From Actinomycetes bacterium (GTDB lineage Bacteria > Actinomycetota > Acidimicrobiia > Acidimicrobiales > JABEUL01), in contig JAJYFT010000014.1 in the NCBI GenBank assembly GCA_021790815.1, forward strand, positions 1 through 32,177: DNA of 32,177 nucleotides. Reading direction: 5' to 3'. The translations under genes and the position numbers were made by a program. The notes under the pieces are model-generated. The model did no database searches. It saw nothing but the letters and a program-made list of their open reading frames with translations, and was not told the origin of the DNA. Shown here piece by piece: positions 11,656 through 19,800 of this stretch; position 1 is the stretch's first letter, and every line of letters begins with the position of its first letter.

Positions 11656-12587
11656 TGTCAGCTTTAACCCAACTCCTTGGACCACTGTATACAATTATTG
11701 GGTACGTTTTAGCATTAATATACAAATTAATACCTAATTATACGGTTTCAATAGCTTTAATAACGGTCGTATTCTTGGTCCCATTTACACCGCTGGTGGC
11801 AAAAACAGTTAAATCTCAAGCCAAGATGCAGAAAATTCAGCCAGAGCTAAAACGTTTAAATGAGATGTATAAAACAGATCCTCAAAAACGTAATGAAGCA
11901 ACAATGGAACTGTTTAAAAGAGAGGGTGTAAACCCAGCTGGAGGGTGTCTTCCAATGCTGCCCCAGATGGTGGTCTTAATTGTTTTCTACTCTGTAATAC
12001 GTGGACTAACCCACTTTACAGGCGGCAAGAACTCAGTACCGAGACCGCTTTACATTCCTACTAACTCAACCCTTTTTGAAAATATCAAAAAAGGTAGCGG
12101 ACACCTTTACTCATTTGGGATGGATCTATCTACGAAGATTACTGCTCATCATGGAGGTTTTGGAAGCTCGTTACCCTATTGGGCTATTTTAATTTTGGGC
12201 GGAGTCTTACAGTACTTACAGGTTCAAAGGATGACAGGAAGGATGCCCCAAACAGCTCAGTTAAATGCTCAAGCACAGTTTGTGACACAGAAAATACTAC
12301 CTCTAGCGTTTTTAATTTTCTACTTAGTGCTTCCTACTGGTGTATGTATCTATTATTTAACTTCAACAATAATTAGAATATTTCAATATGAGTGGATTTA
12401 TTTTCGGCACCCAGGACTCCTCGTTGGTGATGTAGATGCACCCCCAAGGCCAATATTTGGTGCGGTCGTGATTAAATCAAATAAAGAAGACGGTGACCTT
12501 TTAAAGTCAGATGAAAGCGACGAAGATAAGAGCGTTTCTAAAAATCACCCAAGATCTAAGCAAAAAAAACAACGAAAGCGACGTTAA
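11655..12587 (+). CDS. yidC: Membrane protein insertase YidC/Oxa1
   Basis: This integral insertase helps membrane proteins enter and fold in the cytoplasmic membrane, alone or with SecYEG. The 310 residues fit the short Gram-positive type without the large periplasmic domain. Hydrophobic segments lie near 10-30, 33-52, 100-120, 170-190 and 215-235. The cytoplasmic coiled-coil hairpin (KSQAKMQKIQPELKRLNEMY) and GVNPAGGCLPMLPQM are family landmarks. The C-terminal tail is highly basic (RSKQKKQRKRR), suited to ribosome contact. The start is GTG 11655. Confidence 0.96.
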   Translation: MSALTQLLGPLYTIIGYVLALIYKLIPNYTVSIALITVVFLVPFTPLVAKTVKSQAKMQKIQPELKRLNEMYKTDPQKRNEATMELFKREGVNPAGGCLPMLPQMVVLIVFYSVIRGLTHFTGGKNSVPRPLYIPTNSTLFENIKKGSGHLYSFGMDLSTKITAHHGGFGSSLPYWAILILGGVLQYLQVQRMTGRMPQTAQLNAQAQFVTQKILPLAFLIFYLVLPTGVCIYYLTSTIIRIFQYEWIYFRHPGLLVGDVDAPPRPIFGAVVIKSNKEDGDLLKSDESDEDKSVSKNHPRSKQKKQRKRR

Positions 12588-13421
12588 ATGGATTGGATAG
12601 AAGCAACTGGTAAAACAGTAGAAGAGGCAATTGAGAAAGCCTCTGAAATTTTAAACATAACAAGAGATGACATTGAAACAACTGTCATCGAAGAGCCAAA
12701 AGTTGGTCTTTTTGGAAGAATTAAAACCGAGGCAGTAATAAGAGCTCGTGTGAGGCCAAAAGAACGGATAGCCAGAAACACAGGTGTGAAAAGGCAGCGA
12801 ACAAGACAGGAGAGGCCACCACACGATCGTAAAGTTAAAGCTTCTGGACAGGGTGCAACTAGAGCCGTTAAGGTCAAACCAAGCACCAAGGAAGTAAAAC
12901 CCAAGCAAGAAAGACAAAAAACTCCTAAAATGGCAGAAGAGCGAAAAGAGAGAACAATGGAACAACAACAACAAGATGAACTAGCAGTTAAAGGGTTTCT
13001 TGAAGGTCTAATAACTGCATTAGCAGTTGAAGCTGAGATAAGTATTTCAAGTGATGAGGAATCCACACTTGCAGAAATAGATGGAGAGGGTCTTGGGTTT
13101 CTTGTAGGACGAAAAGGTACTACCCTTCAAGCTATACAAGAGTTAGTGAGGCTAGCCGTAAGAAAACAAGGTATTTCTGGCGGCTCTCGCGTCGATGTGG
13201 ATATTGCTGGCTATAAGAAGAAGAGAGAAATCGCATTAGCCGAGTTTACGCGAACGCTTGCCGAAGAAGTTAAGAATACTGGAGTAGCAAAAGCTCTTGA
13301 ACCAATGAATCCTGCAGATCGCAAGACGGTGCACAACGCTGCAAGTGAGATAGAAGGAGTTATTACCGTCTCGTCCGGGCATGACCCCAGAAGGTATGTA
13401 ATAATACAGCCTGCTTCATGA
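12588..13421 (+). CDS. jag: Jag/KhpB RNA-binding protein (Jag-N, KH, R3H)
   Basis: A cytoplasmic RNA-binding protein encoded beside yidC in most Gram-positives and actinobacteria. The Jag-N domain is at about 1-50 (DWIEATGKTVEEAIEKAS, KVGLFGRIKTEA). A basic, glutamine-rich linker spans about 55-130. The KH domain has GFLVGRKGTTLQAIQELV, with the GRKG loop. The R3H domain near the end has MNPADRKTVHNAASEIEGV. It starts immediately after the yidC stop and its TGA overlaps the rsmG ATG. KhpB homologues influence cell division and envelope genes; the role here is inferred. Confidence 0.93.
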   Translation: MDWIEATGKTVEEAIEKASEILNITRDDIETTVIEEPKVGLFGRIKTEAVIRARVRPKERIARNTGVKRQRTRQERPPHDRKVKASGQGATRAVKVKPSTKEVKPKQERQKTPKMAEERKERTMEQQQQDELAVKGFLEGLITALAVEAEISISSDEESTLAEIDGEGLGFLVGRKGTTLQAIQELVRLAVRKQGISGGSRVDVDIAGYKKKREIALAEFTRTLAEEVKNTGVAKALEPMNPADRKTVHNAASEIEGVITVSSGHDPRRYVIIQPAS

Positions 13422-14083
13422 GTGTGGATCACGAAGGTGAATATGATGATGAGCGACTTGTTAGGTATTTAAAAGCAGCCCAAACAAGGGGCTTTGTCGG
13501 GAAAGCTAATTTAGAAAATCACCTGCGTCACTCAAAGGCATTTAATGAAGCAATAGATGCATTGTTCCAAGGACCAATTTTGAGAATTGGAGACATTGGG
13601 AGTGGCGGAGGAATTCCAGGTATTATGATTGCACAATACCGACAAAATGTCGAGGTAACGCTTATCGAGTCATCAAGACGGCGAGCTAATTTTCTTTTGG
13701 AATCAGGTAAAATCCTTGATCTTGCTGTAGTTGTCGTTCATTCCTCGGCAGAGTCTCTTGGCGTAAATTCAAAGTACCGTGAATCATTTGACATAGTAAC
13801 ATCAAGGCTATTTGGTCCTCTATCAGTTACCCTTGAGTGTTCATCCCCTCTGGTTAAAGTTGGTGGAATGATAGTAGTATCCTCGAAATCAACACACGAA
13901 GGACTGCAAAATGAGTATTGGCTGGGGGAACTCGGTCTAGCGATACCAAAAAGGATTAGCATTGAAAGTAATTTCTTTGATGGATATCTAAAGGTTACAA
14001 AATGTAAGCAGGAATACCCAAGAGATTCCTCGATAACCCGCAAGAAACTACTATTTGATGTTTCACGTGAAACATTTTCTTAA
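13418..14083 (+). CDS. rsmG: 16S rRNA (guanine-N7) methyltransferase RsmG
   Basis: This is an S-adenosylmethionine-dependent enzyme forming m7G527 in 16S rRNA (GidB). The SAM-binding motif is IGDIGSGGGIPGIMIA at about 57-72, followed by VTLIESSRRRANFL. ATG 13418 overlaps the jag stop. The last codons (FDVSRETFS) are encoded by a parS site, the well-known case of a chromosome-partitioning site embedded in coding DNA. Confidence 0.95.
   Translation: MSVDHEGEYDDERLVRYLKAAQTRGFVGKANLENHLRHSKAFNEAIDALFQGPILRIGDIGSGGGIPGIMIAQYRQNVEVTLIESSRRRANFLLESGKILDLAVVVVHSSAESLGVNSKYRESFDIVTSRLFGPLSVTLECSSPLVKVGGMIVVSSKSTHEGLQNEYWLGELGLAIPKRISIESNFFDGYLKVTKCKQEYPRDSSITRKKLLFDVSRETFS
14059..14074. other. parS: parS site 1, inside the 3' end of rsmG
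   Basis: TGTTTCACGTGAAACA is a perfect 16-bp palindrome identical to the bacterial parS consensus bound by ParB. It lies in the last codons of rsmG, about 1 kb before parA. Confidence 0.97.
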
Positions 14084-14954
14084 TTTTACTTGAGGCCAAT
14101 TTAAATAAAAAGATTGATCAATCCGAAAGCAAACACTTGAAGAAGTCCATGTTTATCAGAAAAAGATCAAGTTATGATAACGAATCTGTATGTTATCTCA
14201 ACCAATCCGCCAAAATCAATAAACCGGTTGGGTAGTTAAAAATAGCGCAATTTAGAATATGTCAAGTCCATACGCACTTTAAGATATGTTGTCCCAATCC
14301 CGTAATAAACGAAGAAAAAGGGTCAAAATACAGGCAAAATCCTTAGGGTTTAGCAGGTAAATAGAGAATCAATACTTTTGTTTATAGGACATACTCTGCT
14401 ATTCGAAATAGTTAATTATTGGGACCTGGTAAAGGATCTCACTAAGTGTGGACTTAAGTATAATGGTTTGATTAGATCAGGCTAGCTTCAGATGGGCTGA
14501 CTTGATAATTGTAATCTTCCTAAAAAACCATAAATGTTGATTAAATGCAAAGTAAGGCAATATTCGGGTTTTTGAATTACCACACGATCCATGTAGTTTT
14601 TTCACGACACTACCATTAAATCGGTGCGTTAACAACCTAAGTTGATGTTAAGTATTTTGACGCATGAAGTGGACAGAGTCTAGTTTATTGACAAATTCTG
14701 GTTGTAAAAGTAGTGGCCACTAAAAACTGTATTTGAAAGCCAGAATTTCAATTTAGCAACGCTAATGTGTTGAAACCACCTCTCTTGGAGATTAGACTGC
14801 ATTAAGTTGTATCCACAGAGCTAAAAGTTTTGCCTTGACGATAGTTTGTATTTCCGCTTTATGCCCATGTTAGTTAATGTGCTCAAATTGGAAACCGAAG
14901 CTCACTTTAAATTTCAAAATAAAATGAAGAAAATATCAATTAAATTGAGCCAAA
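14084..14954. other. Apparently non-coding 0.9 kb between the two parS sites
   Basis: I see no convincing gene on either strand; stops are dense in all frames. It contains a 12-bp palindrome GATTGATCAATC (14112-14123), an inverted repeat GATAAC...GTTATC further on, and one DnaA-box-like GTATCCACA (14809-14817). TTGACG (14835-14840) lies 17 bp from a weak TTTATG. In related genomes the rsmG-parA gap is usually shorter. It may be a ParB spreading or condensin-loading zone, gene debris, or an unrecognised RNA. Confidence 0.5.
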
Positions 14955-14970
14955 TGTTTCACGTGAAACA
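14955..14970. other. parS: parS site 2, upstream of parA
   Basis: A second perfect TGTTTCACGTGAAACA, 115 bp before the parA start and 896 bp from parS site 1. It probably overlaps the -35 region of the parAB promoter. Confidence 0.97.
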
Positions 14971-14980
14971 ATTATGTGTG

Positions 14981-14986
14981 TACAAT
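14981..14986 (+). promoter_or_regulatory. Candidate -10 of the parAB promoter (TACAAT)
   Basis: TACAAT is preceded by TGTG, like an extended -10. A -35 at the usual 16-18 bp distance would fall inside parS site 2, and no good TTGACA is visible there. ParB bound at parS could therefore occlude RNA polymerase. The leader to the TTG start would be about 90 nt. Confidence 0.45.
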
Positions 14987-15084
14987 GAAACTAGTGAAAG
15001 GTAGACAATCTCGAAAATTATTTACCGTTGGCAGTGGGCCTTGATCATATTTTCGGAAACCAAAGAAAGTGTTGAGGGTTTGTA

Positions 15085-15879
15085 TTGACAGATACAAGTG
15101 CAGGCGTAGGCGATCTCAAGCAGTCGCCTCGAATAATAGCAATCGCTAATCAAAAAGGAGGGGTGGGAAAAACTACTACGACAGTTAACCTGGGTGCAGG
15201 ATTGGCAGAACTTGATAGAAGAGTATTGATAATAGATTTAGACCCACAAGGCAATGCTACGACAGGATTAGGAGTGGAAGCAAGGAACTTTGAAAAGTCG
15301 ATGTACGACGTTTTAATGCAGGATACTGAACTTGATGACGCAATTGAGCCTACAAATGTTAAGAATCTTTTTATCGCTCCTGCAACAATTGATCTGGCGG
15401 GAGCCGACATCGAACTTGTGTCTGCTTTTAGCAGGGAACTTAAACTAAAAAGGGCAATTGAGCAGGTAGTTAATGATTTCGATTTTATTCTAATAGACTG
15501 CCCACCATCTCTAGGCCTTATAACAGTAAATGGACTTGCAGCAGCATCTGAGGTTCTTGTTCCTATCCAGTGTGAGTACTACGCTCTAGAAGGATTAGGT
15601 CAGCTGCTGAGAAATGTCCAGCTAGTTAAATCAAATCTTAATCCAAACTTAGAAGTTTCTACCATTGTAATGACTATGTACGATGCAAGAACAAAACTTT
15701 CAGACCAGGTGGTAGAGGAAGTCAGAAGTCATTTCGGCGATAAAGTGTGTAGGACAGTAATCCCGCGAACTGTGAGGATTTCCGAAGCACCTTCTTTCGG
15801 TCAACCCATTACGATATTTGATCCCTCGTCGAGGGGAGCGATTGCATACAGATCATTAGCCCAGGAGGTAAATAAGTGA
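15085..15879 (+). CDS. parA: Chromosome-partitioning ATPase ParA (Soj)
   Basis: A deviant-Walker P-loop ATPase that forms gradients on the nucleoid and moves ParB-parS complexes to segregate origins. The deviant Walker A is ANQKGGVGKTTTTVNL at about 21-36, with signature Lys24. IIDLDPQGNATTGLG and the Walker B region IDCPPSLGLITVNGL follow. The 264 residues fit chromosomal ParA, which lacks the extra DNA-binding domain of plasmid ParA. The start is TTG 15085 with GAGG seven bases upstream. The stop overlaps the parB GTG as GTGA. Confidence 0.95.
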   Translation: MTDTSAGVGDLKQSPRIIAIANQKGGVGKTTTTVNLGAGLAELDRRVLIIDLDPQGNATTGLGVEARNFEKSMYDVLMQDTELDDAIEPTNVKNLFIAPATIDLAGADIELVSAFSRELKLKRAIEQVVNDFDFILIDCPPSLGLITVNGLAAASEVLVPIQCEYYALEGLGQLLRNVQLVKSNLNPNLEVSTIVMTMYDARTKLSDQVVEEVRSHFGDKVCRTVIPRTVRISEAPSFGQPITIFDPSSRGAIAYRSLAQEVNK

Positions 15880-16790
15880 AAAAGACAGGTTTAGGAAAGG
15901 GACTCGGAGCCCTAATTCCACCGGAGGTTAGCAATTCACAAAACGATACGAAACTTAGGGAGATTCTAACCAGTGACGTTGTTCCTAATCCAAGACAACC
16001 GCGTAAGTATTTTGATGAAGAAAGTATTGCATCTCTTGCAGCTTCCATAAATGAGCTAGGGCTGTTACAACCTATATTAGTTAGGGAAATTGCTGGCAAA
16101 TTCGAATTAATCGCAGGTGAGAGAAGGTGGAAAGCAGCGCGTAGAGTCGGTCTTCAAACTATACCAGCTCTGGTTAATGAAAGCGATGACATTAGTTCGT
16201 TGGAGCAAGCTTTGGTTGAAAATCTCCACCGCCAAGATTTAGATCCTCTTGAGGAAGCATCCGCTTACCTCCAATTAATAGAAGAATTTTCAATGACACA
16301 TGAAAAAGTCGCGCAAAGAGTCGGGAAAAGCCGAGCCACTGTATCTAATACATTAAGGCTTTTGCAACTCCCACCTGGAGTTCAAAAAGCAGTACAATTG
16401 AAAACTCTCTCAGTTGGGCATGCTAGAGCGTTGCTTGGTACTCCAGACCGTTCTTTTCAAGAACAGCTTGCATTAAGAACCGTTGCTGAGGGGTTGACGG
16501 TAAGAGATGTAGAGGAACTAATCCGACTCCATGTTGGAGGTGAAGACGCAGAGCAATTAATTCAAAAAGTGCCAGAGAGTAAAAATGCTGGTTCTCAGCA
16601 AGAGAGAGATATTCAGCCAGCCCGACACCACCTCAGACCTCCTGGGTTTTTTGAACTTGAGGAACTGTTAGCCGAAAAGCTAAATACTCGAGTTAAGGTT
16701 GAAATGTCCAATAAAAAGGGTAAACTAATAATTGAATTTGCAACCTTAGAGGACCTCGAACGCATCTACAAAGAGATGTTTGCAGAGTAA
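15876..16790 (+). CDS. parB: Chromosome-partitioning protein ParB
   Basis: A CTP-dependent clamp that loads at parS and slides along DNA, recruiting SMC and ParA. The N-terminal domain has PNPRQPRKYFDEESI and the CTP-binding GERRWKAARR (81-90). The helix-turn-helix (VAQRVGKSRATVSNTLRLLQ) recognises parS, and a C-terminal dimerisation domain follows a variable linker (about 225-255). At 304 residues it has normal length. The start is GTG 15876. Confidence 0.95.
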   Translation: MKKTGLGKGLGALIPPEVSNSQNDTKLREILTSDVVPNPRQPRKYFDEESIASLAASINELGLLQPILVREIAGKFELIAGERRWKAARRVGLQTIPALVNESDDISSLEQALVENLHRQDLDPLEEASAYLQLIEEFSMTHEKVAQRVGKSRATVSNTLRLLQLPPGVQKAVQLKTLSVGHARALLGTPDRSFQEQLALRTVAEGLTVRDVEELIRLHVGGEDAEQLIQKVPESKNAGSQQERDIQPARHHLRPPGFFELEELLAEKLNTRVKVEMSNKKGKLIIEFATLEDLERIYKEMFAE

Positions 16791-17149
16791 AAAAGTCCGA
16801 CGTACTTCGGGCGGTTAAAACCGACGCATTTTTGGCGAGTTAAATGTGATATCTCTGTCCACAAGCGATGGTCTCGCAGCGCCAGAGTATCAGACCCCAT
16901 TACCGCCGCAGTTTAGCTAAAACAAGAGGCTTACCATTCGCTTTGGAGCAAGGAGCGATGCCAACACATCGTGCCCCTTCATCATACCGGCTGAGTACGT
17001 CAAGCCAATCATTCCCTGAGTAGCCCTTGACCCACGACCAAAGTCTCGGTTTGCGATTCGGTTTTGGTTAAATTACCCAAATCAAGTAATTAGTCTAAAT
17101 GTAGATAATCCACAACCTAATTAACAGGTTGTGGAGAACTAATCTTCTG
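16791..17149. other. G+C-rich intergenic region after parB
   Basis: This 359-bp gap is G+C-rich for the window; line 16861-16920 is 33/60 G+C by hand count. A small stem CGGTTAAAACCG followed by ATTTTT (about 16811-16834) could be a weak parB terminator. On the minus strand, 17067 down to the stop at 16900-16902 is open for 55 codons (NRKPRLWSWVKGYSGNDWL...) with no start codon. I do not recognise it, and it may be a coding remnant. A DnaA-box-like TAATCCACA lies at 17106-17114. Confidence 0.4.
17110..17134. terminator. Inverted repeat CCACAACCT/AGGTTGTGG between convergent parB and cwlM
   Basis: Perfect 9-bp arms (17110-17118, 17126-17134) with a 7-base loop lie 16 bp beyond the cwlM stop, in the gap between convergent genes. 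There is no strong T-tract on either side, so termination is plausible rather than shown. The left arm overlaps the DnaA-box-like sequence. Confidence 0.5.
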
Positions 17150-18112
17150 TTAAGATTTAGTCCAGTCAACCATAACTTTATATATAGATTGAGATATCAG
17201 GTCAATTGATTTTAACATTTTTGAAGTCGGCCCAAGTTTTAAAAAAATTGATGGCATTTTTGTTTCTCTGAGTATAGGCAATGCCATTCCGTTCAAAATA
17301 ATATTCTCAAATTGATTTTCTAAATTTGTTTGGAACAGCATCGCAAGTCGTTTTGCTGGCTCAGATATATATTGGTATCCGTGGTAGTAAAGTATAGAAT
17401 TGCTTTCATGTGGTGACACAAGTTGAAATACCATACAAATATCTACATCTAATAGGTTCGCTTCAGATGCTTGAGAACTTTGATCAATATTTGTTAATGT
17501 TTCGCACTTAATTCCTAATGCAATAAGCTTGCGTGACAATGAGGACAAGAAAGAAGGTGAGCTGCCGCAATCACCCAAACCAATCCGAAGGTTCTCCATC
17601 AGAGTATGGTTATTTAATTCCATCACCTTTTCTTTGACATCAATTATAAGATCTTTAACCTCATGTCTTGGAAGAACGTTATTAAGATTTTGAAAGGTTC
17701 TATGCCCAAAGATACCGTCAGGATTTAGACCAACGTTCATTTGAAATTCTCTAAGTGCAGTTACGGTATTGTTGCCGAATATTCCATCTAACCTGCCAGC
17801 ATTAAAACCAAGAGTGTTAAGCTTTCTTTGAAGTTCAGCTACGTCGTCACCCCTTAACATGGGATGTCTTAGATAAAGTGGTCTACTCCCAAGTACCCAA
17901 CTTGCCTCCACAATTGCTGCCCAAGTTTCTGGACCGCAAATTCCGTCTGGAACTACTCCTCTTTCCGTCTGGAACTTAATTAGGGCATCGTGAGTATCAA
18001 GACTAAAAGTTTTGTTCAAATGAGACGTGTCTAGGTAGCCCAGACTGACAAGTCTTGAATTTAAATCAGTTACTTCAGAACCTTCACTCCCAATCTTTAA
18101 AAGCAAGGCCAT
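17150..18112 (-). CDS. cwlM: CwlM-like pseudo-amidase with two peptidoglycan-binding domains
   Basis: Two PG_binding_1 domains lie at about 5-70 (KFQTERGVVPDGICGPETW) and 84-146 (EFQMNVGLNPDGIFGHRTF). A degenerate Amidase_3 domain covers about 174-318. The zinc ligands expected of active amidases are not visible: the DPGHGG strand reads LRIGLGDCGSSP, the SIHADA strand reads MVFQLVSPH, and the final VLVELG reads IFLKLG (Glu to Lys). There is no signal peptide. The position next to trxA-trxB matches cwlM of M. tuberculosis (Rv3915), a cytoplasmic regulator that activates MurA. A regulatory rather than hydrolytic role is likely. It lies 6 bp after trxA. Confidence 0.85.
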   Translation of the reverse strand: MALLLKIGSEGSEVTDLNSRLVSLGYLDTSHLNKTFSLDTHDALIKFQTERGVVPDGICGPETWAAIVEASWVLGSRPLYLRHPMLRGDDVAELQRKLNTLGFNAGRLDGIFGNNTVTALREFQMNVGLNPDGIFGHRTFQNLNNVLPRHEVKDLIIDVKEKVMELNNHTLMENLRIGLGDCGSSPSFLSSLSRKLIALGIKCETLTNIDQSSQASEANLLDVDICMVFQLVSPHESNSILYYHGYQYISEPAKRLAMLFQTNLENQFENIILNGMALPILRETKMPSIFLKLGPTSKMLKSIDLISQSIYKVMVDWTKS

Positions 18113-18118
18113 GTGTCA

Positions 18119-18448
18119 CTATAAATGCTCATCAATTAATTCTAGTAGCTGAGATTTTCCTTTTGCTCCTACAATACGAAGTACTGGTTCTGAGTCTTTA
18201 AATAAAATTAAGGTTGGAATACTTAGAACTTCAAAACGTCTCGTTACATCTAGATTCTCATCAACATTTAGTTTGGCAATTCTTAAAGCCCCAGTTTTTT
18301 CCAGAGCAATTTCATCTAAGATAGGAGAAATTGTTTTGCAGGGCCCACACCATTCCGCCCAAAAGTCCACTAAAACTGGACTAATGTCTTCTAACAACAC
18401 CTCATCAAAGGTTTTATCTGTAAGTTCTATCATGTTCTGTGACATCAT
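18119..18448 (-). CDS. trxA: Thioredoxin
   Basis: A small cytoplasmic disulfide reductase, reduced by TrxB. The 109 residues carry the active site WAEWCGPCKTISPILDE (Cys-Gly-Pro-Cys), the cis-proline region LSIPTLILFKD and the C-terminal VGAKGKSQLLELI. The start overlaps the end of trxB in an ATGA-type junction, so the pair is coupled. Confidence 0.97.
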   Translation of the reverse strand: MMSQNMIELTDKTFDEVLLEDISPVLVDFWAEWCGPCKTISPILDEIALEKTGALRIAKLNVDENLDVTRRFEVLSIPTLILFKDSEPVLRIVGAKGKSQLLELIDEHL

Positions 18449-19401
18449 GTCTCCACTAAATTCTCAATATATTTTTGTACATCTAATGCTGCCATACATC
18501 CGCTTCCGGCAGCGGTTATTGCTTGCTTATATGTGTGGTCTTGTACGTCACCACAGGCAAAGACTCCCTCTATGTTAGTCTGTGTCCCAACGCCGGTTTC
18601 AATATAACCATTTTCATCCATATCGATAATGCCCTTAAATACCTCAGTGCTTGGCGAATGACCAATTGCAATAAATACTCCGTCTAATTCAAGTTCAGTT
18701 GTTTCGTTCGTTTCAGTATTTAGTAGACTCAGTGATTTAACTGTTGACGCACCATTAACTGAGGTGACTTTTGTATTCCAAATTGGTACTATCTTTACAT
18801 TTGACCTGGCTCTTTCTTGCATAATTGGAGAAGCTCTCCACTCATTTCTTCTATGAATAAGGTAAACTTTATTTGCAAAACGAGTTAAAAATAGAGCTTC
18901 TTCTAAAGCAGAATCACCACCCCCTATGACTGCGATAGTTTTGTCCCGAAAAAAGAATCCATCACATGTTGCACAGGTCGATACACCGTGCCCAACTAGT
19001 TCTTGTTCGCCAGGGATATCAAGCATCAAGGACTTTGCTCCAGTAGCAATTATGACAGAATTAGCATAAATAATGTCGGTTTCATCCAAAGATGTCCAGA
19101 TTTTGTATGGCTTTTGGTCAAAAGAAACCCTGAAAGCCTTTTTTTGTTCTACTGACGCACCAAATTTAATGGCTTGATTTCGCATTCTATCCATAAGCTC
19201 AGGACCTTGAACACCTTCAGGAAAACCAGGAAAATTTTCAACTTCAGTAGTTAGCATTAGTTGACCACCAGGTTGATCGCTTGCGCTCGATGGCTCACCT
19301 TCGAGTACCAGTGGGCTTAAATTGGCTCGGCCAGTATAAATTGCTGCAGTTAAACCTGCTGGTCCAGATCCTAGAATTACAACTTCATAGGTTTTTGGCA
19401 A
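18445..19401 (-). CDS. trxB: Thioredoxin-disulfide reductase
   Basis: A homodimeric FAD enzyme that uses NADPH to reduce thioredoxin. The FAD-binding GSGPAGLTAAIYTGRANL is at the N-terminus, the redox pair is in CATCDGFFFRDK, NADPH binding is in VIGGGDSALEEA with HRRNEWRAS, and the C-terminal FAD motif is GVFACGDVQD. The frame extends to TTG 19416, but TTG 19401 has AAGGA about seven bases upstream and places the Rossmann strand at the usual distance, so I prefer 19401. It starts the trxB-trxA-cwlM group. Confidence 0.96.
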   Translation of the reverse strand: MPKTYEVVILGSGPAGLTAAIYTGRANLSPLVLEGEPSSASDQPGGQLMLTTEVENFPGFPEGVQGPELMDRMRNQAIKFGASVEQKKAFRVSFDQKPYKIWTSLDETDIIYANSVIIATGAKSLMLDIPGEQELVGHGVSTCATCDGFFFRDKTIAVIGGGDSALEEALFLTRFANKVYLIHRRNEWRASPIMQERARSNVKIVPIWNTKVTSVNGASTVKSLSLLNTETNETTELELDGVFIAIGHSPSTEVFKGIIDMDENGYIETGVGTQTNIEGVFACGDVQDHTYKQAITAAGSGCMAALDVQKYIENLVET

Positions 19402-19423
19402 CGTTTTTCCTTTCAATCGAAGT

Positions 19424-19750
19424 TTACTTGCGTTTTGCTAGGAAAATTATGCCTAAAACAATGAAAATAACTCCAATTAAACCCTCACTGATCCAAGTAT
19501 GACTAGCAAACGCATAAGTATCTAACACCCTTATCACTCCAATAATGCCCAAAATCAGAATTATTGGTGCTAAAAACATAATTCCGATTGATGCAAGCAC
19601 AATTCCAGCTATCTTTCCGATTGGCTTAAGAGCAACATTTCTTATTACTGTTGTTAATTGGTCAACCAGTCTGACTACTTTGCTTGGCAAGTCAGCAGTT
19701 TGGTCCTCTAAGACACTGCTTTGGTTAGGGTTGTCGAGTGCGTTTTCCAT
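19424..19750 (-). CDS. Small two-helix membrane protein, function unknown
   Basis: 108 residues with two hydrophobic segments: IAGIVLASIGIMFLAPIILI with its continuation (about 47-74), and GLIGVIFIVLGIIFLA near the end, followed by KRK. The N-terminal 45 residues are polar, suggesting a cytoplasmic tail and a helical hairpin. It lies 22 bp before trxB in the same direction. It resembles small actinobacterial holin-like or envelope proteins, but I do not recognise the family. In M. tuberculosis this position holds sigM and a membrane anti-sigma-type gene (Rv3912). Confidence 0.75.
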   Translation of the reverse strand: MENALDNPNQSSVLEDQTADLPSKVVRLVDQLTTVIRNVALKPIGKIAGIVLASIGIMFLAPIILILGIIGVIRVLDTYAFASHTWISEGLIGVIFIVLGIIFLAKRK

Positions 19751-19800
19751 AAATTACCTAATTAAGAATTGTAGTTCACAATTCTACTCGCTAAATTTAG

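Noticed and set aside
12584-13066. Minus-strand 160-codon frame over jag
   Set aside because: It is a low-complexity Ser/Leu-rich shadow of the jag coding strand, whose domains are clear.
14084-15084. Hidden gene or tmRNA/6S-type RNA between rsmG and parA
   Set aside because: No frame of useful length on either strand and no recognisable RNA signature.
16795-16945. RNase P RNA or another housekeeping RNA
   Set aside because: AAAGTCCG and AGGCTTACC are superficially like RNase P signatures, but they are too close together and the remaining conserved regions are missing.
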